Shown here: piece by piece, positions 35,925-44,374 of the stretch
Numbering within the stretch: the stretch's first letter is position 1
How the letters are laid out: each line of letters opens with the position of its first letter
NCBI GenBank assembly: GCA_009926935.1
Contig: RFNZ01000003.1
Coordinates: 1 to 64,000, forward strand
DNA: 64,000 nt
From: Pseudomonadota bacterium
Lineage (GTDB): Bacteria > Pseudomonadota > Alphaproteobacteria > Micavibrionales > UBA1664
Direction: 5' to 3'
Program-made: the position numbers and the translations under genes
Notes under the pieces: generated by a model
Seen by the model: only the letters and a program-made list of their open reading frames with translations
Databases searched by the model: none
Told to the model about the DNA's origin: nothing

Positions 35925-36061
35925 GTAAACACCACACATGCGCCTAAAAAGCGCGTGTTACGAGGGGGTTGGTGTTTCCCCCTCCATTTTATCTTCTTAT
36001 CTTTTTTTTACAGGCGAGAGACAACGGGATGGCTATCGGGCCATCCCGCCTTTCGTTTTTT
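35925..36061 (+). promoter_or_regulatory. Structured leader RNA with terminator before the capsid gene
   Basis: The predicted leader contains a small hairpin near 35936-35959, a GAGGGGG/CCCCCTC hairpin at 35962-35984 followed by a T-rich tract, and a nine-base-pair hairpin at 36025-36048 (CGGGATGGC/GCCATCCCG) followed by TTTCGTTTTTT. No gene lies in this stretch. The last hairpin should stop most transcripts at about 36061, so capsid expression may need readthrough or antitermination. Confidence 0.6.
36025..36061 (+). terminator. Intrinsic terminator/attenuator upstream of capsid
   Basis: A nine-base-pair GC-rich stem and six-base loop end in TTTCGTTTTTT. It lies between the promoter at 35890 and the capsid start at 36152. 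Confidence 0.7.
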
Positions 36062-36151
36062 ACCCGACTCATTGCCGCGGCTTTGCCTGCGAAAACAGTG
36101 TTCAGGGCCTCTCCCCCAAAACCAACTATCAACCAGAAAGGAAGGACAAGC

Positions 36152-36982
36152 ATGTCCATTTCTATCGATAACGCGTTCGTCAAACAATTCGAACGCGAAG
36201 TATTCGAGGCCTATCAACGCATGGGCTCGAAACTACGCCCGACAGTACGCAGCAAAAGCAACGTCAAGGGTTCCAGTGCCGTGTTCCAAAAAGTAGGTAC
36301 CGGTACGGCCTCTACCAAATCAACACACGGTATGGTGCCTGTGATGAATATCAACCATACATCGGTTGAAGCCACGCTTCAGGATTATTACGCCGGTGAC
36401 TGGGTAGACAAGCTTGATGAGCTGAAAGTCAACCATGATGAGCGCCAGGTCATTGCAAATGCTGGTGCTTATGCCCTTGGTCGTAAGACTGACGAGCTTA
36501 TCATCAACTCTCTTAATGCTTCGACCAATACGGTCACCGATACGGCGCAAGGCCTGACCATCGATAAAATTCTTGAAGCATTCGAGAAGCTGGGCGCACA
36601 GGAGATCCCTGATGACGGCCAACGCACGGCGATTGTTGGCTGGAAGCAGTGGTCACAGCTTTTGGCTCTTAAGGAATTTGCGAATGCCGATTACGTGGGT
36701 TCAGAAGATCTGCCGTTTTCAGGCACGCAGGCCGTAAGATGGCTTGGCACGCTCTGGATGCCGCATGGCGGTCTTCCTATCAACAACACTACCGGTGTGC
36801 GTCGCTGCTTCTGGTACCACAAGACGGCTATAGGACACGCTTCAGGCGCTGATGTCGAGACTGACATCACGTGGCATGGCGACCGTGCAGCCTATTTTGT
36901 CAACAGCATGATGAGCCAAGGCACTGCCCTTATTGAAGGTCAGGGTGTTGTTGTCATGACCTGTGATGAAACACCGGCATAA
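36152..36982 (+). CDS. Major capsid protein, podovirus type
   Basis: This 276-residue product is the predicted shell protein of the particle. It begins MSISIDNAFVKQFEREVFEA and contains the RPTVRSKSNVKGSSAVFQKVG, LDELKVNHDERQVIANAGAY and YVGSEDLPFSG segments found in phage capsid proteins of this podovirus group. Position after scaffold supports it. The ATG at 36152 has GGAAGGA upstream. The longer frame from 35969 would run through the leader hairpins and is rejected. Confidence 0.88.
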   Translation: MSISIDNAFVKQFEREVFEAYQRMGSKLRPTVRSKSNVKGSSAVFQKVGTGTASTKSTHGMVPVMNINHTSVEATLQDYYAGDWVDKLDELKVNHDERQVIANAGAYALGRKTDELIINSLNASTNTVTDTAQGLTIDKILEAFEKLGAQEIPDDGQRTAIVGWKQWSQLLALKEFANADYVGSEDLPFSGTQAVRWLGTLWMPHGGLPINNTTGVRRCFWYHKTAIGHASGADVETDITWHGDRAAYFVNSMMSQGTALIEGQGVVVMTCDETPA

Positions 36983-37006
36983 CGAACGCAAAGAAGGAGA
37001 AAAACA

Positions 37007-37249
37007 ATGCCTTATAATTCAAACAATCTGAGCGTTCTCGCTTATGCCAACAACTTCACGCTGTGGCACTACACCACGACGGATTCATCTGTCACTGGTG
37101 CGGGGTACTTCAACAGTGCTTCCGACATGCTGCGCGTGAATGATCTCATTATTGCGAATATCGCAACGGGAGGCAGCCCTTCTACGATCTTCTATATCGT
37201 GACAGGTAATACGAACGGCGTCGTTACAGTAGCCACGTTTACTGCCTAA
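37007..37249 (+). CDS. Small capsid-associated phage protein
   Basis: This is an 80-residue Asn/Thr/Ser-rich beta-type protein (FTLWHYTTTDSSVTGAGYFN, ADMLRVNDLIIANI-like core). Proteins of this pattern are encoded right after the capsid gene in related phages and may decorate the head. Function is not known. A strong GAAGGAG site lies upstream. A terminator follows 60 bases later. Confidence 0.72.
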   Translation: MPYNSNNLSVLAYANNFTLWHYTTTDSSVTGAGYFNSASDMLRVNDLIIANIATGGSPSTIFYIVTGNTNGVVTVATFTA

Positions 37250-37310
37250 ACCTGATGATCTGCCTGCTTTTGCCCCTTTAGCGGCGGATTGTCGAGACTG
37301 TTGTGATGGA

Positions 37311-37341
37311 GGCGGACCGGTGCACTCGGTCCGCCTTTTTT
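37311..37341 (+). terminator. Intrinsic terminator after the capsid genes
   Basis: A nine-base-pair stem (GGCGGACCG/CGGTCCGCC) with a seven-base loop is followed by a T-run. It should lower transcription into the tail genes or leave them to readthrough. Confidence 0.85.
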
Positions 37342-37367
37342 AATTCATTTAACCATGGAGTGATTAC

Positions 37368-37937
37368 ATGCCCCTAAACGATGTTGCTCTTGCCAGCCGT
37401 GCTCTTATTCGGATTGGCTGTAAACCTATTTCATCCTTTGCAGATGGTACGGCGGAATCCGAAATTGCCGGAGCTCTTTATGCGCCATCACGGGATGCGC
37501 TGCTTTCCGCTTATGGTTGGTCCTTTGCAACGGGGCAGGTAGCACTTACGCGCCTGACCGAAGTGCCGATGGCGGATTACCAGTACGCCTATGGCCTTCC
37601 CAATGATTTTTTGCGCGCTCTATCTGCCGGCAATGGCGGACGTGGCCGCGGCCTTGATTACCGTATTTCGCGCAACGTGCTGCATACAGATGCTGAAGAA
37701 GTTCTGCTGACTTACATTTTTCTGCCGGATGAATCCGAATTTCCGCCGTTTTTTGCTACCACTCTCATCGCGCGTCTGGCTGCAGAATTCACGATCCCTC
37801 TCACCGAAAGCACTTCACGGGCTGAAGTACTTTACAAGCTGTCTGAAGATGAGTTCAGAAAAGCTAAACAGATCGACGCCCAGCAGGATGCGCCTTCGCG
37901 GATCGAAAACTTCCCTCTTGTCGATGTGCGAGGATAG
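37368..37937 (+). CDS. Tail tubular protein A (T7 gp11-like)
   Basis: This is the predicted adaptor ring below the portal in a short podovirus tail. The 189 residues begin MPLNDVALASRALIRIGCKP and include AEYAPSRDAL-type ALYAPSRDALLSAYGWSFAT, which fits the TTPA family. The downstream gene starts three bases later, so the two tail tube genes are coupled. Confidence 0.88.
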   Translation: MPLNDVALASRALIRIGCKPISSFADGTAESEIAGALYAPSRDALLSAYGWSFATGQVALTRLTEVPMADYQYAYGLPNDFLRALSAGNGGRGRGLDYRISRNVLHTDAEEVLLTYIFLPDESEFPPFFATTLIARLAAEFTIPLTESTSRAEVLYKLSEDEFRKAKQIDAQQDAPSRIENFPLVDVRG

Positions 37938-37940
37938 GTC

Positions 37941-39839
37941 ATGCCGATTGTCCAAAACATCAAAACGAATTTTACGGCGGGCGAGGTTTCGCGTCGGCTT
38001 TTGGGGCGTGGTGATTTGCGAGCCTATGAAAATGGCGCCCTTACGCTGCGCAACCTTTTTATCCATCCGACTGGCGGTGTTTCACGCCGATCAGGCATGC
38101 GTTTTATTGATACTGTGCCTGGCGGCGGGCGCCTTATCGATTTTGAATTCAATACCGAGCAAACATACTTATTGGTTCTTACAACTGGTGCCTTGCGTAT
38201 TTATCAGGATGACACGCTGGTCACTACACTTAGCGCTCCGTGGAACGTATCTCAAATTTCGTCACTTAATTGGACGCAAAGCGCGGATACGCTTCTGATT
38301 GTTCACCCAGATGTGCCGCCAAAAAAACTAACTAGATCGGGCGCTGGAGTTTGGGCATTGACTGACTGGGTTTTTGATACGGCTACCAGCGTCAATAAAA
38401 TTTACCAACCCATGTTCAAGTTTGCTGATGGTGCCATTACCGTTACGCCAAGTGGTACAACCGGTAGTGTTACATTGACGGCATCCAGCAGTGTTTTTCT
38501 TGCGGGGCACGCTAACACGCGTCTTCGTGTTGGAGGCAAAGAAGTTTTGATTACATCAGTCGCATCCGGCACGGTTGTGCAGGTTACTGTAATTGAAACA
38601 CTTGCCGGTACAACTGCTACAAAAGACTGGGAGGAGCAGTCATTCAGTGCCGTGCGCGGGTATCCTACATCTTGCGCGTTTCATCAGGACAGGCTTGTCA
38701 TAGGCGGTAGCCGAGACTTGCCGAACAGGCTCTGGATGTCGAAATCAGGCGAGCTCTGGAACTTTGATCTGGGCGAAGGGCTTGATGATGAATCCATTGA
38801 GTTTGCAATCTTATCCGATCAGGTGAATGCGATACGAAATGTTTTCTCAGGAAGGCATTTACAGGTTTTTACGTCGGGTGCCGAATGGCAAGTGACTGGC
38901 GACCCATTGACGCCGACAACCGTGCAATTAAACAGGCAAACGCGAGTCGGTAGTGTAGTTGACAGGTCAGTGCCGCCCGTTGATGTTGATGGCGCAACAA
39001 TTTTTGTGGCACGCAATGGGCAAGAGCTGCGCGAATTTATATATACGGATGTAGAAGCCGCGTATCGTTCCAATGATCTTGCGCTTCTGGCGCAGCATAT
39101 CATCCGTGACCCGATTGATCAGGCATTCGATAAGAAAAATAGGTTATTGCATCTGGTTCTTGCCGATGGCGGTATTGCTACATTAACGGCTTACCGGGCG
39201 GAGCAGGTAGCCGCTTGGACGTTACAGGAAACGGATGGCAAGGCCCTTTCTGTCGCGGCCGTAGGGGAGGTTATCTACCTACTGATCGAGCGTGGCGGCG
39301 TTTATACGGTTGAAGCTTTTGACGAAGCACTTTCCATGGATTCGGCTCTTGCGGGCTCAAGCACAACCCCCAGTCTGACATGGTCCGGCCTCGGGCATTT
39401 GAACGGCAAAACGGTAACAATTTTGGCCGACGGTGTTCTGCGACCTAGTGCGGTTGTAAGTGGCGGCATCGTAACCCTTGCAACGCCGGCTACGAGCGTG
39501 CAAATCGGCCTTCCGTATACCCATGTGGTTGAGCCACTACCGCCTAATGCCCTTTCAAACGGCGGCATTGTAAGGACGGCACGTTTGGTTGAAGCCGTTT
39601 TCCGAATTGAGAGCACTGCGGCATTACGTGTTGATGTCGGCCGTGGTTTGCGCGATGTGCCGCTACGCGAAGTTGGCGGGAGCTTGGATACGCCACCGCC
39701 CGAGGTTTCAGGTGACATCCGTGTGCGTGCCTTCGGCTGGCAACAAGATGGTACAAAGTCACTTTGGCGCATCGAGCAATCGGTGCCGCTGCCATTCACA
39801 CTTCTTTCGGTAGCAACAAACATCAAAGCCAGTGAGTAG
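37941..39839 (+). CDS. Tail tubular protein B / nozzle protein (T7 gp12-like)
   Basis: This is the predicted nozzle of the podovirus tail that contacts tail fibres. The 632-residue product opens with NFTAGEVSRRLLGRGDLRAY and has the NLFIHPTGGVSRRSGMRFI and GYPTSCAFHQDRLVIGGSRD segments of this family, followed by a beta-rich C-terminal half. It is intact and about the usual size for BPP-1-like nozzles, smaller than T7 gp12. Confidence 0.88.
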   Translation: MPIVQNIKTNFTAGEVSRRLLGRGDLRAYENGALTLRNLFIHPTGGVSRRSGMRFIDTVPGGGRLIDFEFNTEQTYLLVLTTGALRIYQDDTLVTTLSAPWNVSQISSLNWTQSADTLLIVHPDVPPKKLTRSGAGVWALTDWVFDTATSVNKIYQPMFKFADGAITVTPSGTTGSVTLTASSSVFLAGHANTRLRVGGKEVLITSVASGTVVQVTVIETLAGTTATKDWEEQSFSAVRGYPTSCAFHQDRLVIGGSRDLPNRLWMSKSGELWNFDLGEGLDDESIEFAILSDQVNAIRNVFSGRHLQVFTSGAEWQVTGDPLTPTTVQLNRQTRVGSVVDRSVPPVDVDGATIFVARNGQELREFIYTDVEAAYRSNDLALLAQHIIRDPIDQAFDKKNRLLHLVLADGGIATLTAYRAEQVAAWTLQETDGKALSVAAVGEVIYLLIERGGVYTVEAFDEALSMDSALAGSSTTPSLTWSGLGHLNGKTVTILADGVLRPSAVVSGGIVTLATPATSVQIGLPYTHVVEPLPPNALSNGGIVRTARLVEAVFRIESTAALRVDVGRGLRDVPLREVGGSLDTPPPEVSGDIRVRAFGWQQDGTKSLWRIEQSVPLPFTLLSVATNIKASE

Positions 39840-39848
39840 GAGAAATAT

Positions 39849-40370
39849 ATGGGAACATTAGCAGGCATTGCCTCGGCGCTCTCGCCGATTTTGACAGGGG
39901 CAGGCATACCCGGTGCCGTTGTCGGGTTTGGAACACAATATCTTAATCAACGTATTGCTAGGGATGATCTGCGCCGTCAGCAAGATCAGGCTCTTGTTCA
40001 ATTGCAGAGCAAGCAAAGACTGGATGAAGAGCAGTCGGCCCAAAATGCAACTTTAGAAAAACAAAAAATTGCAAATGAAACAGCTGCCAATGAACTAAGA
40101 CGAAGACAGGCACTAAAACGTGCTGTTGCACGGCAAAAGACCCTTTTTTCTGCGCAGGGACTGGGTGGCGAAGACGCAGGATCAAACGAAGCGGTTTTGC
40201 TTGGGCTTGTGAATTCGAGTGAGGAGGAAAGCGCCGAGACCGAAAGGCTCGCAAACCTACGACGCCAGACTCTTGATCAGTCTCTTTCACAGCAGAAGCA
40301 GAAAAATCTTTTGGAATCAACACAGCTAGCACAGCGCCAAAGCCTTGCTAGGTATATCCTGGAATCTTAA
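39849..40370 (+). CDS. Internal virion/ejection-type coiled-coil protein
   Basis: This is a 173-residue protein with a Gly/Ala-rich hydrophobic N-terminus (about 1-30) and a long Gln/Glu/Arg-rich coiled coil, ending in LSQQKQKNLLESTQLAQRQS. Composition and position after the tail nozzle match the small internal (gp14-like) proteins that enter the host envelope during DNA ejection. The larger gp15/gp16-like ejection proteins are not found in the cluster. Confidence 0.65.
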   Translation: MGTLAGIASALSPILTGAGIPGAVVGFGTQYLNQRIARDDLRRQQDQALVQLQSKQRLDEEQSAQNATLEKQKIANETAANELRRRQALKRAVARQKTLFSAQGLGGEDAGSNEAVLLGLVNSSEEESAETERLANLRRQTLDQSLSQQKQKNLLESTQLAQRQSLARYILES

Positions 40371-40399
40371 TTATGTTAAATCTATTTAACCATAATAAC

Positions 40400-40428
40400 T
40401 TGACACTAGGTCTATAAATACCTACAAG
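40400..40428 (+). promoter_or_regulatory. Sigma70-like promoter of the RTX gene with operator O3
   Basis: TTGACA at 40400-40405 and TACAAG at 40423-40428 are 17 bases apart. The spacer holds TAGGT-N8-ACCTA (40407-40424), a variant of the O1/O2 palindrome in the same position relative to the promoter. Transcription would start near 40435, before ATG 40463. Confidence 0.6.
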
Positions 40429-40462
40429 TGCGGTGACCGATTAATATTTTCAGGAGTTTGCG

Positions 40463-41938
40463 ATGTCGATTTACACCAATATTGCTGCCAATTCTTCAAC
40501 TGTTTCCTTCATGCGCAATGATGGCGATAGCTATACCACGTTCAATTACAACGTGGCCACCGGCAACGTGACATTGGGCCTTTATGGCGGGCTGAACGGC
40601 ATTGGGCTTCCTGCCAATATGCACCGTACGATGACCTATAATATTGCGACGGATACGGTTACCGCGATGACCCTTGTCACGGGTTACGGCTACCGTTACC
40701 CGATTACAACGACGCTTGGCGGCAGCGACGATGTTGTTCAGGGCATCTCCAAAAATGATCTGATTTATGCAGGTGGCGGGAATGACACCGTCAACACCAG
40801 CACGGGCAATGACATCGTTTACGGCCAGGAAGGCAACGACATTATCAATGGTAGCAGTGCGCTGACCTCGCTTAATGGCGATCGCAATATGTTCTTTGGC
40901 GGCAACGGCAACGATACACTCGATGGCAAGACAGGCAATGACTGGATGTTTGGCGGTAGCGGCCTCAATCTTTACAAAGATATGTCGGGCCATAACGTTG
41001 TGATTGGCGGTATCGATGCCGATACGATCAGAACCGGTACGGGCAACGACATTATCCTTGATGCGTTTGGCAACAATTCAGTGACATCCGGCGATGGTGA
41101 CGATTTCGTTGTCATGGGCGCGGGTGTTGATGACATCAAGGTCGATGCAGGCAACGATACCGTTTATGCTGGCGGCGGCGATGATATCATCCGCGGGTTT
41201 GACGGTAATGACCTTCTCAACGGCCAAGAAGGCAACGACGATATCTACGGCGGTAACGGCAACGATACCCTGTTTGGTGCAAACGGAAATGACTCGCTGA
41301 AAGGCGATGCCGGAAACGATGAGCTGTACGGCGGCGAAGGCGACGATTTCCTTTGGGGCTTTGGCGATAACGATATTCTGTACGCTGAAGGCGGTAACGA
41401 TAACCTCGATGGTGGTGATGGCAATGACCTCCTGCGTGGCGGTGATGGCGCTGACTTCCTTCAGGGCGGGCGCGGCGATGATGCGCTTTACGGTGAAGCA
41501 GGTAACGATACGCTGCGTGGCGGTCTTGGTAACGATACGCTTTATGCAGGGTTCGATACCGATATCATGAACGGCGATGCCGGTGATGATGTGCTGGTAT
41601 CCAGCGGATTTGGCAAGGCCATCATGACGGGCGGTCTTGGCGCGGATACGTTCAAGTTCTTGGGCGTTGGCGAAGATTTTGCCGTAGTTAAAGATTTTAG
41701 AGGTAATGACAGCCTTGATATCTCTAACCTGCTGCAAGGGTTTGACCCGCTTCAGGATTCGATTGCAGACTTTGTCCGCATCAAAGATCGTGGCGGCAAC
41801 AACTTCGACTTCAAAGTCAACTTTGACGGCCAAGGCGAGGACTTTGTGACTGTAGCCCGCGTGACCGGTGATTTGGGTGGACTTGCCCCAAGCACCTTGA
41901 TGGCGCAAGGCCGTCTCATTGTTGATGATGGCGTATAA
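40463..41938 (+). CDS. RTX calcium-binding protein with type I secretion-like C-terminus
   Basis: This is a 491-residue acidic protein. After about 100 N-terminal residues without a known domain, it has over twenty GGxGxDxLx-type nonapeptides (about 105-395), which form calcium-bound beta-rolls. The last 95 residues (GADTFKFLGVGEDFAVVKDF, then LDISNLLQGFD, ending RLIVDDGV) resemble the serralysin/RTX C-terminal target region recognised by type I exporters. No Sec signal is present. It has its own promoter, operator and terminator between the internal virion gene and the spike gene. It could be a secreted effector, adhesin or particle-attached protein; the target is unknown. The T1SS at 1668-6661 is a possible exporter. 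Confidence 0.85.
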   Translation: MSIYTNIAANSSTVSFMRNDGDSYTTFNYNVATGNVTLGLYGGLNGIGLPANMHRTMTYNIATDTVTAMTLVTGYGYRYPITTTLGGSDDVVQGISKNDLIYAGGGNDTVNTSTGNDIVYGQEGNDIINGSSALTSLNGDRNMFFGGNGNDTLDGKTGNDWMFGGSGLNLYKDMSGHNVVIGGIDADTIRTGTGNDIILDAFGNNSVTSGDGDDFVVMGAGVDDIKVDAGNDTVYAGGGDDIIRGFDGNDLLNGQEGNDDIYGGNGNDTLFGANGNDSLKGDAGNDELYGGEGDDFLWGFGDNDILYAEGGNDNLDGGDGNDLLRGGDGADFLQGGRGDDALYGEAGNDTLRGGLGNDTLYAGFDTDIMNGDAGDDVLVSSGFGKAIMTGGLGADTFKFLGVGEDFAVVKDFRGNDSLDISNLLQGFDPLQDSIADFVRIKDRGGNNFDFKVNFDGQGEDFVTVARVTGDLGGLAPSTLMAQGRLIVDDGV

Positions 41939-41965
41939 AAAATAAAAAAATAGAAACACTTTTTT

Positions 41966-41990
41966 AAAGGGCCCTTTGGGGCCCTTTTTT
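41966..41990 (+). terminator. Intrinsic terminator after the RTX gene
   Basis: AAAGGGCCC and GGGCCCTTT form a nine-base-pair stem with a TTTG loop, followed by a T-tract. It closes the RTX unit, and the spike gene starts 18 bases later. Confidence 0.87.
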
Positions 41991-42007
41991 ATTACTCAGG
42001 AGAAACC

Positions 42008-44044
42008 ATGTCCGATACACATATCAAAATACCCGATGTTGTGCCGCTGGTGCGGTACACAGCCAACGGAACACAAACTGTTTTTGCGTATCCATTCCCC
42101 ATCTTTGCATCCGAGGATATCGCTGTTTATTTTAACGGGGCGGAACAAGTATCCGACTTTACGGTATCAGGTGCGGGGCAGACGCTTGGCGGCAATGTTA
42201 CGTTTACGGTCGCGCCTGCATCCGGTGTTGTGGTTGCGATTGAGCGGCGTGTACCGCTTGAACGCATGACGGATTTTTTGGAGGGTGGTGCGCTATCAGC
42301 AGTATCGCTTAATAACGAGCTTGATTACCTTACCGCTAGCGTGCAGCAACTCCAGCGTGATCAGGCGGATATGCTGCGCTTTGACGGGCTTGAAACGCCA
42401 TCGCCGGTTGTGTTGCCTGTGCGGGATACCCGTAAAAACCGTGCGCTTGGGTTTGATGCCAATGGTGACCTTACAACCTACCAGACCGGTAGTACGCTGG
42501 CCGCACCCACATACGCGCAAAGCGGTACGGGCGCTGTTACGCGTAATGTGACGGATAAAGTCAAAGAACGTGTTTCGGTTAAAGATTTTGGCGCTGTGGG
42601 GGATGGGGTTGCCAATGACACAACCGCCTTCCAGAATGCTTTGGCGGCGCATAGCTCGGTGTTTGTGCCAGTTGGTACGTACCGTGTCACGGGTACGATT
42701 GTTTTGGGCGCAAACCAATGCCTTATCGGTGCTGGTCAGGGCAGTGTGATTGCGGCATCTGCCAATACATTTAACGTGATTGAGATGCGGGCGGGATATG
42801 CCACGCTTGCGGATTTGAAAATCACGGGCGGGGCTGTTGGTGTCAAGCTCTACGGCGTTACCGCGCCGTGTGTGCAGAATATTCTGCGCGACTTGGTGCT
42901 GTCTGGCGGCAATACCGGTATCCAGTTTGATGGGTATAACGATACCAACAAACCCTGTTACTGGAACATGGTGGACCGCGTGCTTGTGTTATCACCGGCA
43001 ACACACGGTGTGCATTTTACCAAAAGTGGGGCCGGAGATACGCCGAATGCAAACCGTATCCAGAATCTGCGAGTGTACTCGCAGGGCGTGAACATCACGG
43101 GTAGCGGCATTTATGTGGAGCACGGCAGTCACGCTAATCTGTTTACTGATTGTGAAGTAAACGTAAGCGGTACTGCGGCTGCGTGTGTGCGGGTGGGCAC
43201 GAACGCCAACAAAACGCATTTTGTGAATTTGTATACCGAAAGCACAAATACGGTCCCGAATATACGGCTTGATGCGGGATCGCTTGATACCGCGATTTAT
43301 AACCTCCATGCACAAAGCAACGGATCAGCCATTTATGATTTATCGGGCGGGCAGTACACGGCTGTCAATGCCGGATATCCTTACAAATTTACGATGGGGA
43401 AGATTACGGTTGCCGATGCAAACTTAACGCTGCTGCGGCATGACACGGTGTTTGTGGATGCGGCTGGGGTTGCGACGATTGATATCACAACAGCACGGAC
43501 GGTGCATCTTGTGGCCGCGACCAATGGCCAGATAACGATGCGTTTGCCTGCGGCGTCGGCCGCGACGGGGGCTGTTTATACCGTCAAAAAAGTTGATAGC
43601 ACCGGCAACATGGTGATTGTGACCGTTACAAGCGGTATGGCGCCTGATGGGCGGGATGTGTATTTGGGCGGGCCGAATGATTACGTGACCGTGATGTCTA
43701 ATGGGGCTTCGTGGTATGTGCTGTCATCCAACCGGATGGCGGGGAACACGCGGTATCATGACGGTGCGGGTACGTATGATGTTGATATGGCGGTTGATAC
43801 GTATCTTATGTCGTCGTTTGGCGGTGTTAAAACCGTACGTTTGCCGCCTGCCAATGCCGCGAATGCGATTGGCCGGATTGTGCATATCAAAAAAATCGAT
43901 GTATCGAGCAACGCTGTCAATGTGACCGTGCAGGGCGGCGGGAATATCGACGGCTCGTCTACAGCCGCGCTTACAGCGCAGTATCAATCGATCAGTGCGG
44001 TTTCGAATGGGGCGCAGTGGTTCCTTATCAACCGTTATCCATGA
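42008..44044 (+). CDS. Tail spike with T7-fibre-like anchor and pectate lyase-fold body
   Basis: This is the predicted receptor-binding spike of 678 residues. The N-terminal about 120 residues look like the phage T7-type tail fibre anchor (YTANGTQTVFAYPFPIFAS). The region 190-450 has the pectate lyase superfamily start VSVKDFGAVGDGVANDTTAF and right-handed beta-helix repeats, which bind or cut polysaccharide. The C-terminal part holds two similar beta-rich modules (about 495-575 and 590-678). No terminase or tail gene overlap is present, and a strong AGGAG precedes ATG 42008. The carbohydrate target is not readable from sequence. Confidence 0.86.
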   Translation: MSDTHIKIPDVVPLVRYTANGTQTVFAYPFPIFASEDIAVYFNGAEQVSDFTVSGAGQTLGGNVTFTVAPASGVVVAIERRVPLERMTDFLEGGALSAVSLNNELDYLTASVQQLQRDQADMLRFDGLETPSPVVLPVRDTRKNRALGFDANGDLTTYQTGSTLAAPTYAQSGTGAVTRNVTDKVKERVSVKDFGAVGDGVANDTTAFQNALAAHSSVFVPVGTYRVTGTIVLGANQCLIGAGQGSVIAASANTFNVIEMRAGYATLADLKITGGAVGVKLYGVTAPCVQNILRDLVLSGGNTGIQFDGYNDTNKPCYWNMVDRVLVLSPATHGVHFTKSGAGDTPNANRIQNLRVYSQGVNITGSGIYVEHGSHANLFTDCEVNVSGTAAACVRVGTNANKTHFVNLYTESTNTVPNIRLDAGSLDTAIYNLHAQSNGSAIYDLSGGQYTAVNAGYPYKFTMGKITVADANLTLLRHDTVFVDAAGVATIDITTARTVHLVAATNGQITMRLPAASAATGAVYTVKKVDSTGNMVIVTVTSGMAPDGRDVYLGGPNDYVTVMSNGASWYVLSSNRMAGNTRYHDGAGTYDVDMAVDTYLMSSFGGVKTVRLPPANAANAIGRIVHIKKIDVSSNAVNVTVQGGGNIDGSSTAALTAQYQSISAVSNGAQWFLINRYP

Positions 44045-44056
44045 AATGGATTTTAG

Positions 44057-44374
44057 ATGCGAAAGAAAAAACAGGATGGAAATCTTGGCCCCGACATGCG
44101 CGCAAAAATTGCCGCAAGCCTTCCGGACGCCATTGATTTTGCGATGCAGTCCTACCGAAAATTTTATGAACGGGAGAAGTATGAAGATGCCAAAGATTTT
44201 TCTGCCCACCATTCCGCCTGCAAAACGGCGATTGCCCATATCGAGTTACTGTTGAAGCTCGCCGCGTGGGCAAAGTTGCCTGATGACGATACGGACCACG
44301 GCCTTGCGGCACTGCTGAGTGATGCCGAAGCGGAACTGAAACGCTACAACGCCGAAGAGGATGACGATGAATGA
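44057..44374 (+). CDS. Small acidic protein upstream of large terminase (possible TerS)
   Basis: This is a 105-residue helical protein with a basic N-terminus (MRKKKQDG) and an acidic tail (NAEEDDDE), with AIAHIELLLKLAAWAKL in the centre. It overlaps the large terminase by four bases, the place where small terminase subunits are found. No HTH motif is seen, so it is either a divergent TerS or another packaging protein. Both options are inferences. Confidence 0.6.
   Translation: MRKKKQDGNLGPDMRAKIAASLPDAIDFAMQSYRKFYEREKYEDAKDFSAHHSACKTAIAHIELLLKLAAWAKLPDDDTDHGLAALLSDAEAELKRYNAEEDDDE

Noticed and set aside
35969..36151. N-terminal extension of the capsid frame by 61 codons
   Set aside because: It would translate the leader hairpins and terminator; the ATG at 36152 has a strong GGAAGGA site and matches the expected capsid start.
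40730..41640. Regular short repeats that could suggest a CRISPR array
   Set aside because: They are codon-level repeats of RTX nonapeptides in an intact reading frame, with no constant spacer length.
41078..41959. Long minus-strand open frame (293 codons) opposite the RTX gene
   Set aside because: It is the mirror of repetitive GGxGxD codons, lacks a ribosome site, and its product is a monotonous Ile/Val/Ala-rich sequence with no family look.
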